Shown: positions 1 through 6,296, counted from the stretch's first letter. The stretch: DNA of 6,296 nucleotides from Pseudomonadota bacterium (GCA_021848555.1 JAJZUN010000180.1:1-6296); one strand, 5' to 3'. Notes: generated from the sequence alone by a model not told the origin. A program made the numbers and translations.

Positions 1-2
1 CC

Positions 3-737
3 ATCGGCATGGGTGTGCCGTTGATCCTGGTCGGCGTGTTCGAGGGCCAATTCCTGCCCAAGTCGGGGCGCTGGATGGCCTCGGTCAAGCATTTTTTCGG
101 CGTGCTGCTGCTCGCGGTCGCGATCTGGATCGTGTCGCCGGTGCTGCCGGTAACGGTGCAGATGCTGGCCTGGTCGGCGCTGCTGATCGGCTCGGCCATG
201 GTGCTGCGCGCGATCGACCCATTGCCGTCCGAGGCCGGCTCCGTTACGCGTCTGTGGAAGGGCGTGGGTTTCCTGGCCCTGCTCGCCGGCACCGCGCTGG
301 CGATAGGTACGTTTGCCGGCAGCCACGACCTGTTGCGTCCGCTGTCCGGCCTCGGCGGCGGCGGGAAGGCGGCGCAGGCAGTGCCTTTCACGCGTGTGAG
401 GAGCCTGGCCGAACTCGATGCGAAGCTGCAAAGCGCCGGCAGACCGGTGATGCTCGATTTCTATGCCGACTGGTGCGTGTCGTGCAAGGAAATGGAGGCG
501 TTCACGTTCACCGACGCGCGGGTGAAAGCGAAAATGGGCCAGATGCTGCTGTTGCAGGCGGATGTCACCGCGAATTCTGCTGAAGACAAGGCCTTGCTCA
601 AGCGCTTCAGCCTGTTCGGCCCGCCCGGCATTATTTTCTTCAACCGCCAGGGCGGGGAGGTCGAGGGACTGCGCGTCATCGGCTACCAGACGGCAGACGT
701 GTTTCTTAACACGCTCAATCGCGCCGTCGAGCTGTGA
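3..737 (+). CDS. dsbD: Thiol:disulfide interchange protein DsbD, C-terminal part (5' end cut by window)
   Basis: DsbD carries electrons from cytoplasmic thioredoxin across the inner membrane to periplasmic partners such as DsbC and the apocytochrome c thiol-reduction pathway. The frame is open from base 3; the ATG at 9 is an internal Met in a GMGVP motif typical of the membrane domain, so the true start lies outside the window. Counting from that Met, hydrophobic segments lie at about 1-10, 26-47, 50-67 and 84-103. A Gly/Ala-rich linker (about 113-124) leads to a periplasmic thioredoxin-like domain with the motif DFYADWCVSCKEME, redox cysteines 156 and 159, and a Pro-containing FGPPG loop near 203-207 at the usual cis-Pro position. 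What is seen is the last transmembrane helices plus the gamma domain; full-length DsbD is about 570-600 residues. The gene ends tail-to-tail with the quinone oxidoreductase gene, 43 bases away. Confidence in the family is very high. Confidence 0.95.
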   Translation: MGMGVPLILVGVFEGQFLPKSGRWMASVKHFFGVLLLAVAIWIVSPVLPVTVQMLAWSALLIGSAMVLRAIDPLPSEAGSVTRLWKGVGFLALLAGTALAIGTFAGSHDLLRPLSGLGGGGKAAQAVPFTRVRSLAELDAKLQSAGRPVMLDFYADWCVSCKEMEAFTFTDARVKAKMGQMLLLQADVTANSAEDKALLKRFSLFGPPGIIFFNRQGGEVEGLRVIGYQTADVFLNTLNRAVEL

Positions 738-780
738 TCGGCTGAGCTGGCCGCGCCGGTGCGCAGCCCCGGCCTAGCGC

Positions 781-1764
781 CTAGCGTTTCACCTCGAGCA
801 TGATCTTGCCGATGTGCTTGCTCGACTCCATCAGTTCGTGCGCGAGCTTCGCGTCCTTGAGCGGGAAAGTGGCGTGGATCACCGGCTTCACCTTGCCCGA
901 TTCGAGCAGCGGCCAGACCTGCTGCTGCAGCGCCTGCGCGATCGCGGCTTTTTGCTCTACTGTGCGCGGCCGCAGCGTCGAACCGGTGAACGTCAGGCGT
1001 TTGAGCATGAGCGGCAGGACATCCAGCGCGACCTTGCTTCCCTGCAGGAACGCGATCTGCACCACGCGCCCTTCCAGCGCCAGGGACTTGAGGTTTTTCT
1101 CTATATAAGGGCCGCCGACCATGTCCAGGATCAGGTCTACGCCCTTCTTGCCGGTGAGCTGCGCCACTTCGGCAACGAAGTCCTGCTCACGGTAGTTGAT
1201 GGCAGCATCGGCGCCGATATTGCGGCAGAACGCCGCTTTCTCCGCATTGCCCACCGTCGTGTACACCGTCGCGCCGAAGGCCTTGGCCAGTTGAATCGCG
1301 GTGAGGCCGATGCCGCTCGATCCCCCGTGCACAAGGAAAGTCTCGCCCGCTTTCAGTCGGCCGCGATCGAACACATTGGTCCAGACCGTGTAGAAATTCT
1401 CCGGCAAGGCGGCCGCTTCCTGCAAAGACAGGCCCTTGGGGATGGGCAGGCAATGCGCGGCCGGTACGGCGCAATATTCGGCATAGCCTCCGCCCGGCGT
1501 GAGCGCGCAGACCAAGTCGCCGACTTTGCACTGCTTCACGTCCGAGGCGACGGCGTGCACGCGCCCGGCCACCTCCAGCCCGAGCACGGGGGACGCACCC
1601 GGCGGCGGCGGATAGCTGCCCGAGCGCTGCAGCACGTCCGGGCGGTTGACGCCGGCATAGCTCACTTCGATGACGACTTCGCCTGCCTGCGCTTGCGGCA
1701 CCGGCCCCTCGGCGATGTTCATCACTTCGGCCGCCCCGCCCTTTCCATGGTCGATATAAAGCAT
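781..1764 (-). CDS. NAD(P)H quinone oxidoreductase, PIG3-type zinc-independent MDR family
   Basis: This 327-residue protein belongs to the medium-chain dehydrogenase/reductase superfamily, in the quinone oxidoreductase/PIG3 branch that reduces quinones with NADPH in the cytoplasm. Seen in the sequence: an N-terminal GroES-like domain (about 1-120) with the motifs YAGVNRPDVLQRSG (36-49) and PVLGLEVAGRV (59-69); then a Rossmann domain with the nucleotide-binding motif HGGSSGIG (146-153); and the MVGG motif near 215-218. The four-cysteine structural zinc lobe of alcohol dehydrogenases is absent, as expected for this branch. I chose the ATG at 1764 because the protein then starts MLYIDHGKGG like family members, the length is typical (about 325), and AGGAG lies about 9 bases upstream. 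The open frame continues 133 codons further upstream into the neighbouring gene, but that extension has no family resemblance. The start is 53 bases after the M20 peptidase stop on the same strand, so co-transcription is likely. The natural substrate is not known from sequence. Confidence 0.93.
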   Translation of the reverse strand: MLYIDHGKGGAAEVMNIAEGPVPQAQAGEVVIEVSYAGVNRPDVLQRSGSYPPPPGASPVLGLEVAGRVHAVASDVKQCKVGDLVCALTPGGGYAEYCAVPAAHCLPIPKGLSLQEAAALPENFYTVWTNVFDRGRLKAGETFLVHGGSSGIGLTAIQLAKAFGATVYTTVGNAEKAAFCRNIGADAAINYREQDFVAEVAQLTGKKGVDLILDMVGGPYIEKNLKSLALEGRVVQIAFLQGSKVALDVLPLMLKRLTFTGSTLRPRTVEQKAAIAQALQQQVWPLLESGKVKPVIHATFPLKDAKLAHELMESSKHIGKIMLEVKR

Positions 1765-1817
1765 GAGTGCTGCTCCTGTTGTGCTGCTGCAAAGAATCGA
1801 GTTGTCTGAATGCGCGG

Positions 1818-2987
1818 CTAACCGCCCGGGGCAAGAATATGCTGCACCAGGTTCGACCAGTAGCTCGCGCCCAGCGGCAATATCTGGTCGTTGAAATCGT
1901 AATGCGGGTTGTGCAGCATACAGCCACCCGCGCCCGGCCCGTTGCCGACGAAGACATAGCAGCCCGCCTTGGCCTGCAGCATGAACGCGAAATCTTCCGA
2001 GCCCATCACCGGAGGCACCTGCAGCACGTTTTCGGCGCCGACCATCGATCGCATGACCGCGGCGCAGACTTCGGCCTCGCGCGCGGCGTTGATGAGCGGC
2101 GGATAGCGGCGCTCGTAGCGCACTTTCACCTGGGCACCGTGGGCGGCGGCGACGCCGGCGCAAATCTCGCGCACGCGGCGCTCGATCAGATCCTGTACCT
2201 CGGGTTTGAATGCGCGCGCGGTGCCGCGCAGCACGGCCGCATCCGGAATCACGTTCCAGGTATCGCCGGCGTGAATCTGGGTAACCGTGACGACCGCCGA
2301 CTCGATCGGGTCGACATTGCGGCTGGCGATGGTCTGCAGCGCCTGCACCAAGGTCGAGGCGGCCACGATCGGGTCTATGCCCGTATGCGGCAGCGCGGCG
2401 TGGGAGCCGCGGCCGGCCAATTCGATTTCGAAGATGTCGAACGAGGCCATCATCGGTCCGGCGCGCACGCCGAACTGGCCTACCGGCATGCCCGGCCAGT
2501 TATGCATGCCATATACCGACTCGCAGGGAAACTTTTCGAACAGGCCCTGCTCCACCATCTCGCGCCCGCCGCCTTCATTTTCCTCGGCTGGCTGAAAAAT
2601 GAAATGCACGACGCCGTCGAAATTCCTGGCCTCGGATAGATATTTCGCCGCGCCCAACAGCATGGTCGTATGGCCGTCGTGGCCGCAGGCATGCATTTTT
2701 CCTTCATGCTTTGATCGGTGGCCGAAGCCGTTCTTTTCGTGGATGTGCAGGGCGTCCATGTCTGCGCGCAGGCCGATGGCGCGCTTGCCCGAACCCGCTG
2801 CGAGCGTACCCACTACGCCGGTGCGTCCCAGGCCTTGGTGCACGCTCAGGCCGAAAGACTCCAGCTTCTGCGCCACCAGGGCAGAAGTGCGTCGCTCCTC
2901 GAACGCGGTTTCCGGGTGTGCGTGCAGGTCGTGGCGCCATTCGGCCATCTCTGCGTGCATTTCCAACAGCCTCTTCGGAATTGACAT
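1818..2987 (-). CDS. M20-family metallo-amidohydrolase (hippurate hydrolase / N-acyl-amino acid amidohydrolase type)
   Basis: This 389-residue protein is a full-length M20D-type amidohydrolase. Members use a di-metal centre in the cytoplasm to cleave N-acyl amino acids such as hippurate, indole-amino acid conjugates or N-acetylated amino acids. Family signs in order: WRHDLHAHPE (17-26); RADMDAL (74-80); the metal motif ACGHDGH (100-106, with Cys101 and His103 as ligands); FQPAEENEGGG (131-141, with Glu135 the probable general base and Glu136 a ligand); MHNWPG (161-166, ligand His162); the dimerisation-lid motif GRGSHAALPHTGIDP (192-206); and a late metal histidine in LHNPHYDFND (His359). All key residues are present, so it should be active. 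A GGGG-containing purine-rich stretch lies a few bases upstream of the ATG at 2987. It probably heads a two-gene unit with the quinone oxidoreductase. The exact substrate cannot be read from sequence, so no gene symbol is given. Confidence 0.93.
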   Translation of the reverse strand: MSIPKRLLEMHAEMAEWRHDLHAHPETAFEERRTSALVAQKLESFGLSVHQGLGRTGVVGTLAAGSGKRAIGLRADMDALHIHEKNGFGHRSKHEGKMHACGHDGHTTMLLGAAKYLSEARNFDGVVHFIFQPAEENEGGGREMVEQGLFEKFPCESVYGMHNWPGMPVGQFGVRAGPMMASFDIFEIELAGRGSHAALPHTGIDPIVAASTLVQALQTIASRNVDPIESAVVTVTQIHAGDTWNVIPDAAVLRGTARAFKPEVQDLIERRVREICAGVAAAHGAQVKVRYERRYPPLINAAREAEVCAAVMRSMVGAENVLQVPPVMGSEDFAFMLQAKAGCYVFVGNGPGAGGCMLHNPHYDFNDQILPLGASYWSNLVQHILAPGG

Positions 2988-3054
2988 CCTGCACCCCTCT
3001 TTTGGATAGGAAGCACTTACTTATCGATTGAATCGGCGCGCCTGCGGCACGGCT

Positions 3055-3079
3055 CCGAGCGGCATCACGCTACGCTCGG
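3055..3079. repeat. 7-bp perfect inverted repeat upstream of the VOC gene, possible operator
   Basis: CCGAGCG at 3055-3061 is repeated in inverted form as CGCTCGG at 3073-3079, with an 11-base spacer. The right arm overlaps the proposed -35 region (3076-3081) of the promoter for the glyoxalase-like gene. This position suits a repressor or activator site, but a 7-bp dyad in GC-rich DNA can arise by chance and no regulator gene lies nearby. Confidence 0.3.
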
Positions 3080-3104
3080 CAACGCGCGTCAACGCAATTA
3101 TAAT
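3076..3104 (+). promoter_or_regulatory. Sigma-70-type promoter of the glyoxalase-like gene
   Basis: A perfect TATAAT lies at 3099-3104 in otherwise GC-rich DNA. TCGGCA at 3076-3081, 17 bases upstream, matches the TTGACA -35 consensus in four of six positions. Transcription would begin near 3111, giving a leader of about 20 bases before the GTG at 3133. The -10 box is the centre of the palindrome ATTATAAT (3097-3104), so it also reads TATAAT on the - strand toward the M20 gene. I found no good - strand -35 at the right distance. Confidence 0.5.
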
Positions 3105-3132
3105 GGCGCGTCCGCAGAACAAGAGAACAACT

Positions 3133-3969
3133 GTGAGAAAACACGTCAAGGGCATCGATCACGTAGTCATCGCGGTGCGGGATCTGGATTCGACGCAGGA
3201 TACGTTCAGGCGCATGGGCTTCACGCTTACGCCCCGCGGACACCACACGCTGGGTTCGGAGAATCACTGCGTCATGTTCGGCCAGAATTATTTCGAGCTG
3301 CTCATGGTGCCGCAGCGCTTGCCGGGGCGCGAGTACTACTACGATTTCGCGCGTATCGGCGACGGCCTGGCCGCGGTTGCGCTCAAGACCGACAACGCGC
3401 GCGGCGCCTTCGGCGAACTCACTGCGGCGGCGCTCGCGCCCAGCGAACCGGTCGATTTCTCGCGACCGGTGCAATTGCCGGAAGGCATGAAGACAGCGTC
3501 GTTCCGCATCACCCAGCTGGGGCTGGAGCAGACCCCGGGTGGGCAGGTGTTTCTGTGCCAGCATTTCACCCGCGATGTGGTGTGGCGCCCCGAGTACCAG
3601 GTCCACGCAAATTCGGCGACCGGCCTGGCCGCGATCGCGATCCTCAGTGCCGACGTGGCTGCGACTGCAGCGGCCTACGAGCGCCTGTTCGACGTCAAGG
3701 CCAAGGCCATCAGCGAAGGGCTGTTGATCAATACCGGCGATACGCCGATCGCCGTCGTCAGCGAGCCCGCGCTGGCGAAGAAATTACCCGGGGTATGGAT
3801 CAGCACACGCCATCAGCCCTGCATGGCCGCGCTATTCATCCACGTCGGCAACCGCGACCTCGCGGAGCGCACTCTGCGCGCCGGCGGGCTGCATCCTACG
3901 CGCATGCCCGACGGTTCGGTCGCCGTCGGCGCGGCAGAGGCGCACGGCGTGGCGATCATTTTCGGCTAG
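3133..3969 (+). CDS. Glyoxalase-like (VOC superfamily) domain protein
   Basis: The protein is 278 residues if it starts at the GTG chosen here. The N-terminal block GIDHVVIAVRDLDSTQDTFR (7-26), followed by MGFTLTPRGHH (28-38) and NYFELLMV (52-59), is typical of the Glyoxalase_3-like fold of vicinal-oxygen-chelate proteins. A second module holds FLCQHFTRDVVWRPEYQVHAN (140-160), where His10 and His144 are plausible metal ligands by position. VOC enzymes include lyases, dioxygenases and isomerases, so the reaction is not predictable; no function is claimed. Start choice: an ATG at 3103 and one at 3028 are also in frame, but the consensus -10 box TATAAT overlaps the ATG at 3103, so mRNA from that promoter would lack both. 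The GTG at 3133 follows a weak purine-rich stretch (AAGAGA) and sits just before the conserved domain. The gene is divergent from the M20 gene and convergent with hemB, 24 bases away, so it is probably transcribed alone. Confidence 0.85.
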   Translation: MRKHVKGIDHVVIAVRDLDSTQDTFRRMGFTLTPRGHHTLGSENHCVMFGQNYFELLMVPQRLPGREYYYDFARIGDGLAAVALKTDNARGAFGELTAAALAPSEPVDFSRPVQLPEGMKTASFRITQLGLEQTPGGQVFLCQHFTRDVVWRPEYQVHANSATGLAAIAILSADVAATAAAYERLFDVKAKAISEGLLINTGDTPIAVVSEPALAKKLPGVWISTRHQPCMAALFIHVGNRDLAERTLRAGGLHPTRMPDGSVAVGAAEAHGVAIIFG

Positions 3970-3993
3970 GATAATCGCCGCGGGTACAGGCGG

Positions 3994-5016
<1,023 letters not shown>

Positions 5017-5044
5017 TTATCAAGGTGTTAGAAATTTTTGCCAG

Positions 5045-5061
5045 CCCAAACCCGATTTGGG
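5045..5061. repeat. Short hairpin-forming dyad in the hemB leader region
   Basis: CCCAAA (5045-5050) and TTTGGG (5056-5061) form a perfect 6-bp inverted repeat with a 5-base loop, 47 bases upstream of the hemB start codon. It could form a hairpin in the hemB leader on the - strand or a protein-binding dyad. On the + strand a run of five T follows after five bases, which is too distant and the stem too weak for a convincing terminator. Its role is unknown. Confidence 0.3.
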
Positions 5062-5089
5062 GAAACTTTTTGCTCAGTTCGAAATCTTA
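5061..5089 (+). promoter_or_regulatory. Possible promoter of the small RNA, resembling an RpoE/ECF-type promoter
   Basis: GGAAACTT at 5061-5068 resembles the GGAACTT -35 element of sigma-E promoters with one extra A. After 16 bases, TCTTA at 5085-5089 resembles the TCTGA/TCTAA -10 element. Transcription would then begin around 5091-5097, right at the first hairpin of the small RNA. Alternatively TCTTAT (5085-5090) is a four-of-six sigma-70 -10 box, but no TTGACA-like box lies 16-18 bases upstream. The location of a promoter here is supported by the RNA structure; the sigma factor assignment is a weak inference. Confidence 0.3.
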
Positions 5090-5090
5090 T

Positions 5091-5204
5091 CAGGAGATGG
5101 CAACGGCCATCTCCCGCTTCTCCTCCCTGAGCGGGTGCCTTAACCCTGTTTAAGGCGTTCTAGCCCCCGGTTTTAATCCCCTTTGGCCGGGGGCTATTTT
5201 TTTT
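5091..5204 (+). ncRNA. Candidate small regulatory RNA with four hairpins and an anti-Shine-Dalgarno loop
   Basis: Four consecutive inverted repeats fill this interval on the + strand, opposite to both flanking genes. Hairpin 1 pairs 5093-5101 with 5106-5114 (9 bp, loop AACG). Hairpin 2 pairs CCCGCT (5113-5118) with AGCGGG (5130-5135) and exposes the loop TTCTCCTCCCTG, which contains CCTCC, the exact complement of the Shine-Dalgarno core GGAGG. Hairpin 3 pairs GCCTTAA (5137-5143) with TTAAGGC (5150-5156), with loop CCCTGT. Hairpin 4 is a strong intrinsic terminator ending in eight T. The C-rich unpaired loops recall anti-Shine-Dalgarno small RNAs such as the CcsR type in alphaproteobacteria and the NmsR siblings in Neisseria; those are comparisons of architecture, not homology claims. 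Inference: a trans-acting RNA that masks ribosome binding sites, possibly with Hfq. The 3' half is antisense to the engB 3' end. The 5' end is uncertain by several bases. No plausible open reading frame is seen in it on the + strand. Confidence 0.75.
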
Positions 5205-5806
5205 CTTTCGTGCTTGATGCCGAGCCAGGAGCTGATGACTTCTTCGGCTTCATCCATGCCTTGCTTCTTCAGGCTGGAGAAGAGTTGGGCGGTGTAATTC
5301 GGCGCATATTCGTGCAGTCGGGTTTGCACTGCGCGCAAAGTCCTTTGCCCCTCCTGCCGCGTGAGCTTGTCCGATTTTGACAACAGCACGTGCACCGGCT
5401 TGCCCGTGGATGCGAACCAGTTCAGCATCTGCGCGTCGAGCGGCGTGAGCGGATGGCGCGCGTCCATGATCAGCACCATGCCGAACAGGGAAGCGCGCGT
5501 CTGCAGATAAGTCGAGAGCAGCTGCTCCCAATGCGCGCGCAGCTCGCGCTGCACCTTGGCGTAGCCGTATCCCGGCAGGTCCACCAGGAAAGCGCCGCCC
5601 GGCAGGCTGAAAAAATTGATCTGCTGCGTGCGCCCCGGCGTCTTGCTGACGAAAGCGAGGCGATTGTGGTCCGCCAGGGTGTTGATGGCGCTCGACTTGC
5701 CCGCATTGGAGCGTCCGGCGAAGGCGATCTCCGGGCCCAGCGGCGGGGGCAGATCGGTGAGATGGTGCGCAGTGATGTAAAAGCTGGCGCCGCGGAACAA
5801 CGACAT
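5150..5806 (-). CDS. engB: Ribosome biogenesis GTP-binding protein EngB (YsxC/YihA)
   Basis: EngB is an essential GTPase that helps assemble the large ribosomal subunit. The 218-residue protein shows all G motifs in order: G1 GRSNAGKSS (31-39); the switch I region TPGRTQQ (56-62) with the G2 threonine; G3 DLPGYG (76-81); G4 as SKSD (143-146), where many relatives have TKAD or TKSD; and the G5-like SSLKKQG (177-183). The N-terminus [21 protein letters not shown] aligns in character with proteobacterial EngB, which supports the ATG at 5806, although no clear Shine-Dalgarno sequence precedes it. A basic tail of about 20 residues follows the GTPase domain. The stop codon at 5152-5150 lies inside hairpin 3 of the opposite-strand small RNA, and the last 18 codons are overlapped by its terminator region. 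The AAA Lys codons near residues 202-203 form the RNA's T tract on the other strand. It is divergent from the cytochrome c4 gene, 78 bases away. Confidence 0.96.
   Translation of the reverse strand: MSLFRGASFYITAHHLTDLPPPLGPEIAFAGRSNAGKSSAINTLADHNRLAFVSKTPGRTQQINFFSLPGGAFLVDLPGYGYAKVQRELRAHWEQLLSTYLQTRASLFGMVLIMDARHPLTPLDAQMLNWFASTGKPVHVLLSKSDKLTRQEGQRTLRAVQTRLHEYAPNYTAQLFSSLKKQGMDEAEEVISSWLGIKHERKKIAPGQRGLKPGARTP
5161..5204 (+). terminator. Intrinsic terminator of the + strand small RNA, inside the engB 3' end
   Basis: TAGCCCCCGG (5161-5170) and CCGGGGGCTA (5187-5196) form a perfect 10-bp stem with a 16-base loop, followed directly by eight T (5197-5204). The T tract is on the + strand, so it stops transcription coming from the hemB-engB gap, not engB transcription. 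On the - strand the stem is followed by TAGAACGCC, with no T run. A strong terminator placed within an opposing coding sequence, with no + strand protein gene between it and the VOC stop at 3969, is the main evidence for a dedicated small transcript. Confidence 0.9.
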
Positions 5807-5838
5807 GGCTGGGCAGGCCCAAGTGCTGGAAACTCGGA

Positions 5839-5844
5839 TAGAAT
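5839..5844 (+). promoter_or_regulatory. Possible -10 box of the cytochrome c4 gene
   Basis: TAGAAT matches the TATAAT consensus in five of six positions and would give a leader of about 34 bases before the ATG at 5885. No convincing -35 box is present 16-18 bases upstream, so the promoter may need an activator or lie elsewhere in the 78-base gap to engB. Confidence 0.3.
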
Positions 5845-5884
5845 ATCACCCTTTCAAATATTCCCTGCTTCGAGGAGCACAAGC

Positions 5885-6296
5885 ATGAAATTTATCCTGG
5901 CGCTCGCCGCAATGCTGACGGCGCAGGCGGCGCTCGCCGCAGAACCGCCGTTCAAAGGCGATGGCGCCAAAGCGCAAGGCATTGTCAACCAGGTATGCGC
6001 GGCTTGCCACGCGGCCGACGGCAACAGCCAGATCCCGGCCAATCCCAAGCTCGCCGGCCAAATCCCCGAGTACCTGTACAAGCAGCTCACGGATTTCAAG
6101 GCCGCTGCGGGCAAGAAAGCAGAGCGCGAAAATCCGGTGATGGCGGGCATGGTGGCGAACCTGTCACCCGATGACATGCGCAATCTGGCCGCTTATTTCG
6201 CCGGCCAGAAGGCCAAACCGGGTGCGGCGAAGAGCAAGGATCTGGTTGCGCTGGGGCAGAGGATTTACCGTGGCGGCATTTCCAGCGAATCCATCG
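5885..6296 (+). CDS. Cytochrome c4 precursor, N-terminal part (3' end cut by window)
   Basis: Cytochrome c4 is a periplasmic di-heme electron carrier that feeds terminal oxidases or other acceptors. The visible 137 residues begin with a Sec signal peptide (MKFILALAAMLTAQAALA, cleavage likely after residue 18 or 19). The first heme-binding motif CAACH is at 38-42, followed by the family-typical NPKLAGQIPEYLYKQLTDFK (53-72). A region NPVMAGMVANLS (83-94) supplies the axial methionine, Met86 or Met89. A linker then leads to LGQRIYRGGISSESI, which is how the second c-type domain usually begins; its CXXCH falls just beyond the window. GAGGAG at 5873-5878, six bases before the ATG, fixes the start. 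The two-domain layout, with about 100 residues before the second repeat, separates it from single-heme cytochrome c5 or c553 proteins. The product depends on cytochrome c maturation, which links it to the DsbD encoded in the same window. Confidence 0.92.
   Translation, partial: MKFILALAAMLTAQAALAAEPPFKGDGAKAQGIVNQVCAACHAADGNSQIPANPKLAGQIPEYLYKQLTDFKAAAGKKAERENPVMAGMVANLSPDDMRNLAAYFAGQKAKPGAAKSKDLVALGQRIYRGGISSESI

Noticed and set aside
749..774. GGCCG/CGGCC dyad between the dsbD and quinone oxidoreductase stops as a bidirectional terminator
   Set aside because: The stem is only 5 bp with a 16-base loop and there is no T run on either strand; any termination here is likely Rho-dependent or not visible.
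814..1809. Long + strand frame of 331 codons opposite the quinone oxidoreductase
   Set aside because: It is His/Arg/Gln-rich and lies antisense to a full-length conserved gene; typical GC-rich shadow.
1765..2163. Open extension of 133 codons upstream of the quinone oxidoreductase in the same frame
   Set aside because: It overlaps the end of the M20 gene, has no family resemblance and an Arg/Ala-rich shadow composition; the family start and ribosome binding site fix the ATG at 1764.
1767..2639. Long + strand frame of 290 codons opposite the M20 gene
   Set aside because: Antisense shadow with biased composition; the M20 protein on the other strand has all catalytic motifs.
5018..5036. TGGCA-type element on the - strand before hemB as a sigma-54 promoter
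   Set aside because: The -24 half is only partly matched and the invariant GC of the -12 half is missing at the required distance.
5025..5043. TTGCCA at 5038-5043 as the -35 box of the small RNA
   Set aside because: It matches five of six consensus bases, but no acceptable -10 box occurs 16-18 bases downstream.
5854..6183. - strand frame of 109 codons opposite the cytochrome c4 gene
   Set aside because: Antisense to a clear signal peptide and CAACH heme motif with a good ribosome binding site; shadow.

Overview
The window is GC-rich chromosomal DNA with dense, ordinary-looking housekeeping genes. It most likely comes from a betaproteobacterium of the Burkholderiales, Nitrosomonadales or Rhodocyclales type. 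The clues are a DsbD-type thiol reductase, a magnesium-type HemB, EngB lying head-to-head with a di-heme cytochrome c4 gene, and the style of the protein sequences. No tRNA, rRNA, insertion sequence, CRISPR array or phage gene is visible.

Layout from left to right. (1) 3-737, + strand: the C-terminal end of DsbD, cut by the window edge. (2) 1764-781 and 2987-1818, - strand: a probable two-gene unit of an M20-family amidohydrolase followed by a PIG3-type NAD(P)H quinone oxidoreductase; the latter ends tail-to-tail with dsbD. (3) 2988-3132: a divergent intergenic region with a consensus -10 box that is palindromic and a 7-bp inverted repeat over the -35 region. (4) 3133-3969, + strand: a glyoxalase-like (VOC) protein, probably starting at GTG. 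(5) 4998-3994, - strand: hemB. (6) 4999-5149: an intergenic region that holds the most interesting object in the window. (7) 5806-5150, - strand: engB. (8) 5885 to the window end, + strand: a cytochrome c4 precursor, cut by the window edge.

The main discovery candidate is a small non-coding RNA on the + strand at about 5091-5204, between hemB and engB and opposite to both. It consists of four consecutive perfect hairpins. The second displays a C/U-rich loop containing a perfect anti-Shine-Dalgarno sequence. The fourth is an intrinsic terminator with a 10-bp perfect stem and eight T residues. The third hairpin and the terminator lie partly or wholly inside the last codons of engB on the opposite strand. 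This architecture fits a trans-acting regulator that blocks ribosome binding sites, and it may also act as an antisense RNA on the engB 3' end. From memory, Rfam contains a family called 'Betaproteobacteria toxic small RNA'; whether this locus belongs to it cannot be decided here.

Functionally, three of the genes meet in heme and cytochrome c biology: DsbD supplies periplasmic reductant needed for apocytochrome c, HemB makes porphobilinogen for heme, and cytochrome c4 is a product carrying covalent heme. The amidohydrolase, quinone oxidoreductase and VOC genes have no visible link to that theme.
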